Positions 33,114 to 40,979 of a DNA stretch of 64,000 bases are shown in pieces. How positions within the stretch are numbered: the stretch's first letter is position 1; the number at the start of each line of letters is the position of its first letter. The notes below the pieces were generated by a model. It was not told the DNA's origin, made no database searches, and saw only the letters and a program-made list of their open reading frames with translations. This DNA is from Streptomyces sp. HSG2. GTDB lineage: Bacteria; Actinomycetota; Actinomycetes; Streptomycetales; Streptomycetaceae. Made by a program: the position numbers and the translations under genes. The stretch is from assembly GCF_016598575.1 (NCBI RefSeq), contig NZ_CP066801.1, forward strand, positions 4,154,001 to 4,218,000, written 5' to 3'.

Positions 33114-33734
33114 TCAGGCCGCGTCGAGCTTGGCCAGCGCGTCCGCGTCGCCCTCCAACTCCACGCGCGCCGCGGCGCGCCGCCCGAACGCGAAGAGCAG
33201 AAGCTCCGAAGGCTCCCCCGTCGCCGTCACCACCGGCGTCCCGCGCCGGGCCACCACCGTCCGCCCGTCGGGGCGCCGCAGCACCAGGCCCGTCGGCAGT
33301 CCCCGCCCCAGCATCCGGGCCACGCGCTCCAGACGGGACCACAGGGCGTCCTGGAAGACGGGGTCCAGCTCTCGCGGCGCCCAGTCCTTCTGGGCACGTC
33401 GGACGTCCTCGGCGTGCACGTAGAACTCGACCGTGTTCGCCGCCTCGTCCACCTGCTTCACGGCGAACGGGGAGAAGCGCGGCGGACCGTTGCGGATCAG
33501 CTGGATCAGCTCGGAGTAGGGCTTGTCGGTGAACTCCTCGGTCACCTTGTCCAACCGAGCGGCCAACTGCTTGATCAGCATGCCGCCGGCGGCGTCCGGG
33601 CGACGCTCGCGCACCACGACGTGGGCGGCGAGATCACGGGTTCTCCAACCCTCGCACAGGGTGGGCGCGTCCGGTCCCGCCGTCTCCAGCAGTTCCGCGA
33701 GCAAGAGGCGTTCACGCTTGGCGAATGTCGACAT
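33114..33734 (-). CDS. TIGR03085-family metal-binding protein (DinB/MPI-like)
   Basis: 206 aa. N-terminal four-helix-bundle domain of the mycothiol-dependent maleylpyruvate isomerase/DinB type: MSTFAKRERLLLAELLETAG, then CEGWRTRDLAAHVVVRERRP with the metal-ligand His, and NTVEFYVHAEDVRRAQ with a second His. The C-terminal about 80 residues form an SCP2-like small domain. The TIGR03085 assignment is from memory; many family members use mycothiol. Start ATG at 33734, with TAGGCT 6 nt upstream. Divergent from hisI. Substrate unknown. Confidence 0.8.
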   Translation of the reverse strand: MSTFAKRERLLLAELLETAGPDAPTLCEGWRTRDLAAHVVVRERRPDAAGGMLIKQLAARLDKVTEEFTDKPYSELIQLIRNGPPRFSPFAVKQVDEAANTVEFYVHAEDVRRAQKDWAPRELDPVFQDALWSRLERVARMLGRGLPTGLVLRRPDGRTVVARRGTPVVTATGEPSELLLFAFGRRAAARVELEGDADALAKLDAA

Positions 33735-33740
33735 GGGGCC

Positions 33741-33746
33741 AGCCTA
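33741..33746 (-). promoter_or_regulatory. -10-like TAGGCT before the TIGR03085 gene
   Basis: TAGGCT on the minus strand ends 6 nt before the ATG at 33734. Predicted start of transcription is the A of ATG. Confidence 0.5.
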
Positions 33747-33813
33747 CGGGTGGCCCGGCCGCGCACCCAACAAGCCCGGGGCGGCAGCGGGCTCACTCGC
33801 GCGCCGCGCACGG

Positions 33814-33819
33814 CACAAT
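33814..33819 (+). promoter_or_regulatory. -10-like CACAAT before hisI
   Basis: CACAAT ends 7 nt before the ATG at 33827. No Shine-Dalgarno; leaderless mRNA is likely. Confidence 0.4.
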
Positions 33820-33826
33820 GGGCGGC

Positions 33827-34234
33827 ATGACCCGCACCACCACTCCGGCCGACGGCCTGGACCCGCGCATCGCGGCCCGCCTGAAGCGCGCCCCCGACGG
33901 GCTCCTGCCCGCCATCGCCCAGCAGTACGACACCGGCGAGGTGCTCATGCTGGGCTGGATGGACGACGAGGCCCTGCACCGCACGCTCACCAGCGGACGC
34001 TGCACGTACTGGTCGCGCAGCAGGGGCGAGTACTGGGTCAAGGGCGACACCTCCGGCCACGTCCAGTGGGTGAAGGCCGTGGCGCTGGACTGCGACGGCG
34101 ACACCGTCCTCGTCCGCGTCGACCAGGTCGGCCCCGCCTGCCACACCGGCACGCGGACCTGCTTCGACAGTGACGTGCTCCTCGACGGCGACGGCGACGG
34201 CGACCGGGGCGGCGCGTCCGCCGCGGGTCAGTAG
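33827..34234 (+). CDS. hisI: Phosphoribosyl-AMP cyclohydrolase
   Basis: 135 aa. Opens the ring of PR-AMP (third step of histidine synthesis). Motifs: IAQQYDTGEVLMLGWMDDEA, TYWSRSRGEYWVKGDTSGH and the Zn-binding CDGDTVLVRVDQVGPACHTG then TRTCF. The HisE pyrophosphatase domain found fused in some bacteria is absent. The Asp/Gly-rich C-terminus is not conserved. ATG at 33827. Only 11 nt before trpE, so hisI and trpE are probably one transcript. Confidence 0.95.
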   Translation: MTRTTTPADGLDPRIAARLKRAPDGLLPAIAQQYDTGEVLMLGWMDDEALHRTLTSGRCTYWSRSRGEYWVKGDTSGHVQWVKAVALDCDGDTVLVRVDQVGPACHTGTRTCFDSDVLLDGDGDGDRGGASAAGQ

Positions 34235-34245
34235 GGTCTGCGGTC

Positions 34246-35736
34246 ATGGACCTCGAGACGTTCCGCAAGTTGGCCGGCGACCGCCGGGTCATCCCGGTCA
34301 CCCGCAAGCTCCTCGCCGACGGCGACACCCCGGTGGGGCTGTACCGCAAGCTCGCCGCCGAGCGCCCGGGCACCTTCCTGCTGGAGTCCGCGGAGAACGG
34401 CCGTGCCTGGTCCCGCTATTCCTTCGTGGGCGTCCGCTCGTCCGCCGCCCTGACCGAACGGGACGGACGGGCGCACTGGCTCGGCGAACCGCCGACGGGG
34501 GTCCCCGTCGAGGGAGACCCCCTGGACGCGCTCCGCGCCACGATCCAGGCCCTGCACACCCCGCGGGACCTCGCCCACGACCTCGGTCTCCCTCCCTTCA
34601 CCGGCGGCATGGTCGGATACCTGGGCTACGACATCGTGCGACGCCTGGAGCGGATCGGCCCGGGAGACCGCGACGACCTCCGCCTGCCCGAGCTGACCAT
34701 GCTGCTCACCAGTGATCTCGCGGTCATGGACCACTGGGAGGGCTCCGTCCTGCTCATCGCCAACGCCATCAACCACAACGACCTCGCCACGGGTGTGGAC
34801 GAGGCCCACGCCGACGCGGTGGCCCGACTGGACGCCATGCAGGCCGACCTGACGCGCCCGGTGGCGCAGCCGCCGGCCGCGTTGCCGCCCTCTCGTCTGC
34901 CCTCCTACACCGCCAGGTGGGGCGGCGCCGACTTCCAGGCGGCCGTCGAGGACGTCAAGGAGCGCATCCGCGCCGGCGAGGCCTTCCAGGTGGTGCCCTC
35001 CCAGAGGTTCGAGACGCCGTGCACGGCGAGCGCCCTCGACGTCTACCGAGTCCTGCGGGCCACGAACCCCTCGCCCTACATGTACCTGTTCCGCTTCGAG
35101 GGCTTCGACGTGGTGGGTTCCTCCCCGGAGGCCCTGGTCAAGGTCGAGGACGGACGGGCGATGCTGCACCCCATCGCCGGCACCAGGCACCGCGGGGCCA
35201 CCCCGAAGGAGGACCAGGCCCTCGCGGACGACCTCCTCGCCGACCCCAAGGAACGCGCCGAGCACCTGATGCTCGTCGACCTCGGCCGCAACGACCTCGG
35301 GCGGGTCTGCGAACCGGGCTCGGTGGAGGTCGTCGACTTCATGTCCATCGAGCGGTACTCGCACGTGATGCACATCGTCTCCACGGTCACCGGGCGCGTC
35401 GCCGCCGACCGGACCGCCTTCGACGTGCTCACCGCGTGTTTCCCTGCGGGCACCCTCTCCGGCGCGCCGAAGCCTCGCGCCATGCAGATCATCGACGAGC
35501 TCGAACCCTCCCGGCGCGGCCTCTACGGCGGCTGCGTCGGCTATCTCGACTTCGCCGGCGACTCCGACACGGCGATCGCCATCCGGACCGCTCTGCTCAG
35601 GGACGGCGTCGCCCACGTCCAGGCCGGCGCCGGCGTCGTCGCCGACTCCGACCCGGTCGCCGAGGACACCGAGTGCCGCAACAAGGCGGCGGCCGTGCTC
35701 CGGGCGGTGGACACCGCGAACCGGCTGGGAGGCTGA
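34246..35736 (+). CDS. trpE: Anthranilate synthase component I
   Basis: 496 aa. With TrpG (not in window) converts chorismate to anthranilate. Tryptophan feedback site LLESAENGRAWSRYSF (LLES motif) near residues 45-60. Core: VVPSQRFETP, NPSPYMYLFRFEGFDVVG, LMLVDLGRNDLGRV, RYSHVMHIVSTVTG and TLSGAPKPRAMQIIDELEP. ATG at 34246, directly after hisI. I see no Trp-rich leader peptide upstream; the space is too short for an attenuator. The gene is therefore driven from hisI or from a promoter inside it. Confidence 0.97.
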   Translation: MDLETFRKLAGDRRVIPVTRKLLADGDTPVGLYRKLAAERPGTFLLESAENGRAWSRYSFVGVRSSAALTERDGRAHWLGEPPTGVPVEGDPLDALRATIQALHTPRDLAHDLGLPPFTGGMVGYLGYDIVRRLERIGPGDRDDLRLPELTMLLTSDLAVMDHWEGSVLLIANAINHNDLATGVDEAHADAVARLDAMQADLTRPVAQPPAALPPSRLPSYTARWGGADFQAAVEDVKERIRAGEAFQVVPSQRFETPCTASALDVYRVLRATNPSPYMYLFRFEGFDVVGSSPEALVKVEDGRAMLHPIAGTRHRGATPKEDQALADDLLADPKERAEHLMLVDLGRNDLGRVCEPGSVEVVDFMSIERYSHVMHIVSTVTGRVAADRTAFDVLTACFPAGTLSGAPKPRAMQIIDELEPSRRGLYGGCVGYLDFAGDSDTAIAIRTALLRDGVAHVQAGAGVVADSDPVAEDTECRNKAAAVLRAVDTANRLGG

Positions 35737-35846
35737 CAGGTGCCCACGGGCCCCGGCCCGCGAGGGCGTGCCCGGGAGCCGGGATCACCCCACACGGGAC
35801 ATTCCGGGGTGCCCCGGGTGACCGCTCGCCGGACGTTCGGGCGATA

Positions 35847-36554
35847 GTGGAGTACGTGACTGCCGAACCCCCCGCCCCCGCCGACCCCGAACCCCCCGCC
35901 CCCGCCGACCCCGGGCACCCCGCCCCCGCCGCGCGCCGGAGCCTCGCCCTCGCCCTCCTCGGGGGCGCGCTCGGCGTGGCCCTCGTACTGCTCTCCAGCC
36001 GACAGGAGTGGGCGACGGGCACCGTCTCGGTCGCGGGCGGCGACTTCCCGGCGACCGCGAGCGGCGGCGAGGTCACGGGGGTGCCCGCGGCCCTGGCCGT
36101 CGTCGGCCTCGCAGCGCTCGTCGCGCTCTTCGCGGTGCGCCGGGCCGGGCGCCGGGCCGTGGCGGTGGTGCTCGCGCTCAGCGGTGCCGGCGCCCTCGTC
36201 TCGGCCCTGCCGCGTGTCTGGGTCGGCGGGGCACTCGACGAGCGCGCCGCCGCCGTGGCCGGCGACACCACGGCCTCCGTCCACTCGGTGGCCACCACGG
36301 CGTGGCCGTACACGTCCGTGGCAGGCGGCGCGCTGATCCTGCTGGCCGGTCTGCTCGCACTCCGCCACGGACGGTGGTGGCCGGCGATGTCGGGGCGCCA
36401 CGAGCGGAGCGGTCCGGACGGACGGCCGCGCGCCGTCCGGACCGCCGGCGTGCCCGAGCGCCCCGAGGACCTCTGGAAGGCCCTGGATCGCGGGGAGGAC
36501 CCCACCGGTGGCGAGCCCGAGGCGAGCGGCGAACGCGTCGGCCCGTCCGACTGA
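35847..36554 (+). CDS. Trp-associated membrane protein (TIGR02234-type)
   Basis: 235 aa. Pro/Ala-rich N-terminus (PPAPADPEPPAPADPGHPAP), then about four helices: SLALALLGGALGVALVLLS, AALAVVGLAALVALFAVR, AVAVVLALSGAGALVSALP and AGGALILLAGLLALRHGRW. Conserved TSVAGGALIL and EWATGTVSVAGGDF-type loop. Actinobacterial proteins of this kind sit between trpE and trpC and are thought to relate to tryptophan metabolism or export; no activity is proven. Start GTG at 35847; GTG at 35856 is an alternative that would fit a leaderless start from TAGTGG. C-terminal tail acidic. Confidence 0.8.
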   Translation: MEYVTAEPPAPADPEPPAPADPGHPAPAARRSLALALLGGALGVALVLLSSRQEWATGTVSVAGGDFPATASGGEVTGVPAALAVVGLAALVALFAVRRAGRRAVAVVLALSGAGALVSALPRVWVGGALDERAAAVAGDTTASVHSVATTAWPYTSVAGGALILLAGLLALRHGRWWPAMSGRHERSGPDGRPRAVRTAGVPERPEDLWKALDRGEDPTGGEPEASGERVGPSD

Positions 36555-36682
36555 CCCGACGGCCGCCTGCGGACGACGCGTCCCACCGGGCCCGGCACCC
36601 CCGCTGCCGACTCCCGTGACGGTGCGGGACAATGACACCGAGCGTCCTGCTCAGACACGTACACAGCAACGAGGAGCAAGCA

Positions 36683-36934
36683 ATGGCGGGCAGCAGCCAC
36701 GGTCACACCCCGGCCGCCTGGACCGGTGTCATCATCGCCTTCGTCGGTTTCTGCGCGGCGGGCGCGTTCATGGTGATGGACCAGCCGTACGGCTTCTGGG
36801 CCGGCATGGCCGTCGTCCTCCTCGGCGGCGTCGTCGGCGGGATCATGCGGATGATGGGTCTCGGTCAGCCCAAGGAGGTCCACCCGGTCCACGCGGCCAC
36901 CGACGAGCACCGCGCCGCCGGCGCGGCGGGCTGA
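36683..36934 (+). CDS. HGxxPAAW-family small membrane protein
   Basis: 83 aa. Signature HGHTPAAWTG near the N-terminus, then two helices GVIIAFVGFCAAGAFMVM and FWAGMAVVLLGGVVGGIMRM, and a polar tail. Family is restricted to actinobacteria and lies in the trp locus. ATG at 36683 with GAGGAG upstream; the frame is open 17 codons further upstream but without a good start. Unknown function; the recurrent location between trpE and trpC suggests a link with tryptophan biosynthesis. Confidence 0.85.
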   Translation: MAGSSHGHTPAAWTGVIIAFVGFCAAGAFMVMDQPYGFWAGMAVVLLGGVVGGIMRMMGLGQPKEVHPVHAATDEHRAAGAAG

Positions 36935-37006
36935 CCCCGGCCGGAGTCGCTTCCCGAACGTCGGGAGTCGGACCATCCATCTCTCGCGCGTCTCCCCCGA
37001 GCCGGG

Positions 37007-37012
37007 CACGAT
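37007..37012 (+). promoter_or_regulatory. -10-like CACGAT before the DUF2752 gene
   Basis: CACGAT ends 6 nt before the ATG at 37019. Third occurrence of this arrangement in the window. Confidence 0.4.
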
Positions 37013-37018
37013 GCCTCC

Positions 37019-37471
37019 ATGGACGTCCTCGACCGGCGGAGACCCGCCCCGACCCCGAAGAGGCCCGGCAGGGCCTCGACGGTCGCTCGGGTGGCCCGCC
37101 CGGTCGCGGTGCTCGCGGGCGTCGTCGGGGCCTTCGCCTTCGTCGCCGCCGTGGACCCCAACGAACCGGGCCACTACCCGGGCTGCCCGCTGTTGGAGTT
37201 CACCGGGATTCACTGCCCCGGTTGCGGTGGCCTGCGCAGCGCCCACGCCTTCGCCCACGGCGATCTGGCCACGGCGCTCCAGGCCAACGCGCCGGCGGTG
37301 TGCGGCTATCTGGCGTTCCTGGCGCTGTGGACCGCCTGGGTGGTGCGGGCCGCCCGCGACCGGCCGGCCCCCGGGGCACCCGGACGGGCGTACGCCTGGG
37401 GCCTGAGCGCTCTGCTCCTGGTCTTCACCGTCGTCCGCAACCTGCCGCCCGTCGACTGGTTGCGGCCCTGA
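37019..37471 (+). CDS. DUF2752 membrane protein
   Basis: 150 aa. DUF2752 signature: HYPGCPLLEFTGIHCPGCGG then LRSAHAFAHGD, with three Cys (YPGC, CPGC) that could bind a metal or form a disulfide. Membrane helices near ARPVAVLAGVVGAFAFVAAV, CGYLAFLALWTAWVV and WGLSALLLVFTVVRNLPP. ATG at 37019 with no SD. Lies between the HGxxPAAW gene and trpC. Function unknown. Confidence 0.85.
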   Translation: MDVLDRRRPAPTPKRPGRASTVARVARPVAVLAGVVGAFAFVAAVDPNEPGHYPGCPLLEFTGIHCPGCGGLRSAHAFAHGDLATALQANAPAVCGYLAFLALWTAWVVRAARDRPAPGAPGRAYAWGLSALLLVFTVVRNLPPVDWLRP

Positions 37472-37583
37472 ACACCCGCCGGTCGGCCCCGGACCCGGCC
37501 CCCGCCGCGTGCGAGGTGCCCTGCCGGCTCCGGATACCATCGCAGTGACCATTGGTTTCACCGTCAGGAAGGGGGTCGCTCGC

Positions 37584-38393
37584 GTGAGTGTCCTCGACGA
37601 GATCATCGACGGAGTCCGGGCCGACCTCGTGGAACGGCAGGCGCGCGTCGGCCTCGACGAACTGAAGGAGCGCGCCGCCCGGGCCCCGGCCGCGAGGGAC
37701 GGCGCGGCGGCCCTGCGCGGGGAGGGTGTCGGGGTCATCTGCGAGGTCAAGCGTTCCAGCCCCTCCAAGGGCGCGCTGGCGGCCATCGCCGACCCGGCCG
37801 GGCTCGCCGCCGACTACGAGGCGGGCGGGGCGTCGGTCATCTCCGTCCTCACCGAGGGGCGCCGCTTCGGCGGTTCGCTCGCGGACCTGGAGGCGGTCCG
37901 CGCCCGGGTGGACATCCCGGTGCTGCGCAAGGACTTCATCGTCACGTCCTACCAGTTGTGGGAGGCGCGTGCCCACGGCGCCGACCTGGTGCTGCTGATC
38001 GTCGCCGCGCTGGAGCAGCCGGCCCTGGAGTCCCTGATCGAGAGAGCCGTCTCCATCGGCCTGACCCCGCTCGTCGAGGTGCACGACGAGGAGGAGGCCG
38101 ACCGCGCGGTCGACGCCGGTGCGAAGATCATCGGGGTCAACGCGCGCGACCTCAAGACCCTGGAGGTGGACCGGGGCACCTTCGGGCGGGTGGCCCCGGA
38201 GATCCCGGCGGGCATCGTGAAGGTGGCCGAGTCCGGTGTCCGAGGTCCGCACGACCTGATCGCCTACGCCAACGAGGGCGCCGACGCCGTCCTGGTGGGC
38301 GAGTCCCTGGTCACCGGCCGCGACCCGCGGACGGCGGTCGCCGACCTGGTGGCCGCGGGCGCTCACCCGGCGCTGCGACACGGGCGCGCCTGA
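37584..38393 (+). CDS. trpC: Indole-3-glycerol phosphate synthase
   Basis: 269 aa, (beta/alpha)8 barrel, monofunctional. Closes the pyrrole ring of CdRP to give IGP. Motifs: VICEVKRSSPSKGALAAI (Lys and phosphate site), ISVLTEGRRFGGSLADLEAV, VLRKDFIVTSYQLWEARA, LVEVHDEEEADRAV, GVNARDLKTLEVD and VAESGVRGPHD. GTG at 37584 with AGGAAGGGGG upstream. trpM begins 21 nt after its stop. Confidence 0.97.
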   Translation: MSVLDEIIDGVRADLVERQARVGLDELKERAARAPAARDGAAALRGEGVGVICEVKRSSPSKGALAAIADPAGLAADYEAGGASVISVLTEGRRFGGSLADLEAVRARVDIPVLRKDFIVTSYQLWEARAHGADLVLLIVAALEQPALESLIERAVSIGLTPLVEVHDEEEADRAVDAGAKIIGVNARDLKTLEVDRGTFGRVAPEIPAGIVKVAESGVRGPHDLIAYANEGADAVLVGESLVTGRDPRTAVADLVAAGAHPALRHGRA

Positions 38394-38401
38394 CCCCCCG
38401 C

Positions 38402-38407
38402 TATTCT
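38402..38407 (+). promoter_or_regulatory. -10-like TATTCT before trpM
   Basis: TATTCT ends 7 nt before the trpM ATG; no Shine-Dalgarno is present in this 21-nt gap. Suggests an internal, leaderless promoter for trpM and perhaps trpBA. Confidence 0.45.
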
Positions 38408-38414
38408 TGACACG

Positions 38415-38603
38415 ATGACGTCCGCGACCCCGCCGCCGACCCGCGACCCGTACGCCCGCCTGGCGCGTGGCTGCCGGCCGCGGGGATGCCGCGCACCCGC
38501 GCGCAGGGTGCGCGGTCGTCGTGTCCGGTACGTCATCGGCGCCGAGCCGGGGCAGGTCAACGGCCGGCGATGGCACGGCCCGCGAGAGGGCGGGGCGGTC
38601 TGA
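38415..38603 (+). CDS. trpM: TrpM, small Arg/Cys-rich modulator of tryptophan synthesis
   Basis: 62 aa. Short N-terminus (MTSATPPPTRDPYARLARG), then a basic core with two Cys (CRPRGCRAPARRVRGRRVR) and a C-terminal segment with VIGAEPGQVNGRRW. Matches the TrpM/TrpX protein between trpC and trpB of S. coelicolor (SCO2038). There, loss of TrpM slows growth and development and is rescued by Trp or its precursors, and the protein interacts with a leucyl aminopeptidase-type protein. The biochemical mechanism is not resolved. ATG at 38415 with no SD and a -10-like TATTCT 7 nt upstream, so leaderless translation is likely. The last about 8 residues are strain-specific. Confidence 0.85.
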   Translation: MTSATPPPTRDPYARLARGCRPRGCRAPARRVRGRRVRYVIGAEPGQVNGRRWHGPREGGAV

Positions 38604-38800
38604 CAGCGAGGTGCCCGGCGGGTTCCCGCGCGGTGCTTTCGCGTTCCGCTGTCGGGGAGCGCCGTCGCCGGGACCCCTCGTGGCGCCCTCGGAGCGCCCC
38701 TGCGGGCGTCCCGCGTCGAGGCCCCGTGCCGCCGTTCCCCGCGGACTCCCCGCCTTCCCCAGGCGAATCGTGCCCATCACACTCACCGCGAGGTGTCCCC

Positions 38801-40084
38801 ATGCCCAGTGATTTCTTCGTCCCCGACCCGGGAGGCCGGGTTCCCGACGCCGGAGGCTACTTCGGCGCCTTCGGCGGGACCTTCATCCCGGAGGCGCTCG
38901 TCGCCGCCGTGGACCAGGTGGCCGTCGAGTACGACAAGGCCAAGGCCGACCCGGAGTTCGCGCGCGAACTCGACGGACTCTTGACGGACTACACCGGCCG
39001 GCCCAGCGCGCTCACCGAGGTGCCGCGTTTCGCGGAGCGGGCGGGTGGCGCCCGGATCCTCCTCAAGAGGGAGGACCTCAACCACACCGGCTCCCACAAG
39101 ATCAACAACGTGCTGGGTCAGGCGTTGCTGACCAAGCGGATGGGCAAGACCCGGGTCATCGCCGAGACCGGGGCCGGTCAACACGGTGTCGCCACGGCCA
39201 CCGCCTGCGCCTTGTTCGGTCTCGAATGCGTCGTCTACATGGGTGAGATCGACACCCGGCGGCAGGCCCTGAACGTCGCGCGGATGCGGATGTTGGGCGC
39301 CGAGGTCGTCGCCGTGAAGTCCGGCAGTCGCACTCTGAAGGACGCCATCAACGAGGCGTTCCGCGATTGGGTCGCCAACGTCGACCGGACGCACTACCTC
39401 TTCGGCACGGTCGCCGGTCCGCACCCGTTCCCCGCGATGGTCCGCGACTTCCATCGTGTCATCGGCGTGGAGGCCCGACGCCAGGTGCTGGAGCGCGTGG
39501 GGCGTCTGCCGGACGCCGCCGTGGCCTGCGTGGGTGGGGGGTCCAACGCGATCGGCCTCTTCCACGCCTTCATCCCGGACACCTCCGTCCGCCTGGTGGG
39601 TTGCGAGCCCGCCGGGCACGGCCTGGAGACCGGGGAGCACGCCGCGACCCTCACCGCGGGCGAGCCCGGCATCCTGCACGGTTCCCGCTCCTATGTCCTC
39701 CAGGACGACGAGGGCCAGATCACCGAGCCCTACTCGATCTCGGCCGGCCTCGACTACCCCGGCATCGGCCCGGAGCACGCCTATCTCAAGGACTCGGGGC
39801 GGGCCGAGTACCGTGCCGTCACGGACGACGCCGCGATGGAGGCGCTGCGGCTGCTGTCGCGCACGGAGGGGATCATCCCCGCCATCGAGAGCGCGCACGG
39901 CCTCGCCGGCGCGTTGGAACTCGGCCGGGAGCTGGGCCCCGACGCGGTGATCGTCGTGAATCTGTCCGGACGGGGCGACAAGGACATGGACACCGCGGCC
40001 CGTTACTTCGGGCTGTACGACACCGACGCCGAAGTCCCCGCGGAGGCGGGCGGCGAGGCCGAGATCGAGGGGGACGCCCGGTGA
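38801..40084 (+). CDS. trpB: Tryptophan synthase beta chain
   Basis: 427 aa. PLP-dependent condensation of indole with serine. PLP-lysine at residue 100 in NHTGSHKINN; ETGAGQHGVATATACALFG, GTVAGPHPFPAMVRDFHRV, the phosphate-binding CVGGGSNAIGLFHAF, and the C-terminal NLSGRGDKDMDT. ATG at 38801 after a 197-nt gap, with GAGG upstream. I see no Trp-rich leader or hairpin in the gap. trpA overlaps its stop by 4 nt. Confidence 0.97.
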   Translation: MPSDFFVPDPGGRVPDAGGYFGAFGGTFIPEALVAAVDQVAVEYDKAKADPEFARELDGLLTDYTGRPSALTEVPRFAERAGGARILLKREDLNHTGSHKINNVLGQALLTKRMGKTRVIAETGAGQHGVATATACALFGLECVVYMGEIDTRRQALNVARMRMLGAEVVAVKSGSRTLKDAINEAFRDWVANVDRTHYLFGTVAGPHPFPAMVRDFHRVIGVEARRQVLERVGRLPDAAVACVGGGSNAIGLFHAFIPDTSVRLVGCEPAGHGLETGEHAATLTAGEPGILHGSRSYVLQDDEGQITEPYSISAGLDYPGIGPEHAYLKDSGRAEYRAVTDDAAMEALRLLSRTEGIIPAIESAHGLAGALELGRELGPDAVIVVNLSGRGDKDMDTAARYFGLYDTDAEVPAEAGGEAEIEGDAR

Positions 40085-40896
40085 GCGGGAACGCGCGACT
40101 GCTGAAGGACACGCTCGCCGCGGCCCGGGCCGAGGGCCGATCCGCCTTGATCGCCTACCTGCCGGCCGGGTTCCCGACGGTGGACGGCGGCATCGCGGCG
40201 GTCGAGGCCGTCGCGGCCGGGGGCGCCGACGTCGTCGAGGTGGGACTGCCACACAGCGACCCGGTGCTGGACGGCCCGGTGATCCAGACCGCCGACGACA
40301 TCGCCCTGCGCGGCGGGGTCCGCGTCGCGGACGTGCTGCGCACGGTCCGCGAGGCACACGCCGCCACCGGCAAGCCGATCCTCGTCATGACCTACTGGAA
40401 TCCCGTCGACCGCTACGGTGTGGATCGCTTCGCCGACGAGCTGGCCGAGGCGGGTGGCGCCGGCTGCATCCTGCCCGATCTGCCGGTCCAGGAGTCGGCC
40501 CGCTGGCGGGAGCGGGCCGAGAAGAACGGGCTCGCCACGGTCTTCGTCGTGGCTCCCAGCACCCGGGACGCCCGCCTGGCGGAGATCACCGAGGCGGGCA
40601 GCGGCTTCGTCTACGCCGCCTCGATCATGGGCGTCACCGGCACCCGGGAGAGCGTGGGCGGTCAGGCCGAGGATCTGGTCCGGCGGACGCGGGCGGTGAC
40701 TGATCTGCCCGTGTGCGTCGGCCTCGGGGTGTCGAGCGCCGGTCAGGCGGCCGAGGTGGCGCGCTTCGCCGACGGGGTGATCGTCGGTTCGGCCTTCGTC
40801 AAGCGCCTGCTCGACGCGCCGGATCAGGCGTCCGGGCTGACGGCCGTCCGCGCCCTCGCCGGTGAACTGGCTCGAGGCGTGCGCGGCGGACCGTAG
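40081..40896 (+). CDS. trpA: Tryptophan synthase alpha chain
   Basis: 271 aa, (beta/alpha)8 barrel. Cleaves IGP to indole and G3P and passes indole to TrpB. Catalytic Glu in DVVEVGLPHSDPVLDGPVIQ and the catalytic Asp at DPVLDG; conserved LIAYLPAGFPTVDGG, MTYWNPVDRYGVDRF, GFVYAASIMGVTGTRE and VCVGLGVSSAGQAAEVA. GTG at 40081 overlaps trpB stop (GTGA), giving coupled synthesis of the alpha2beta2 complex. A strong terminator follows. Confidence 0.97.
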   Translation: MSGNARLLKDTLAAARAEGRSALIAYLPAGFPTVDGGIAAVEAVAAGGADVVEVGLPHSDPVLDGPVIQTADDIALRGGVRVADVLRTVREAHAATGKPILVMTYWNPVDRYGVDRFADELAEAGGAGCILPDLPVQESARWRERAEKNGLATVFVVAPSTRDARLAEITEAGSGFVYAASIMGVTGTRESVGGQAEDLVRRTRAVTDLPVCVGLGVSSAGQAAEVARFADGVIVGSAFVKRLLDAPDQASGLTAVRALAGELARGVRGGP

Positions 40897-40936
40897 CGGC
40901 GAGGCGGAGTGGATCGCTCGTACGGGTGGACCTTGG

Positions 40937-40965
40937 ACCGGGGAGGCGCGGTGTGCCTCCCCGGT
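40937..40965. terminator. Hairpin terminator after trpA
   Basis: Perfect 11-bp inverted repeat ACCGGGGAGGC (40937-40947) with arm 40955-40965 and a 7-nt loop. Ends only 14 nt before the GTG of the next gene, so that gene would lack a normal leader unless it reads through the hairpin. Confidence 0.8.
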
Positions 40966-40979
40966 TCGTTCTGCGGGGT

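Noticed and set aside
38604..38800. Possible trp leader peptide or attenuator before trpB
   Set aside because: No short ORF with Trp codons and no paired hairpins were seen in the gap.
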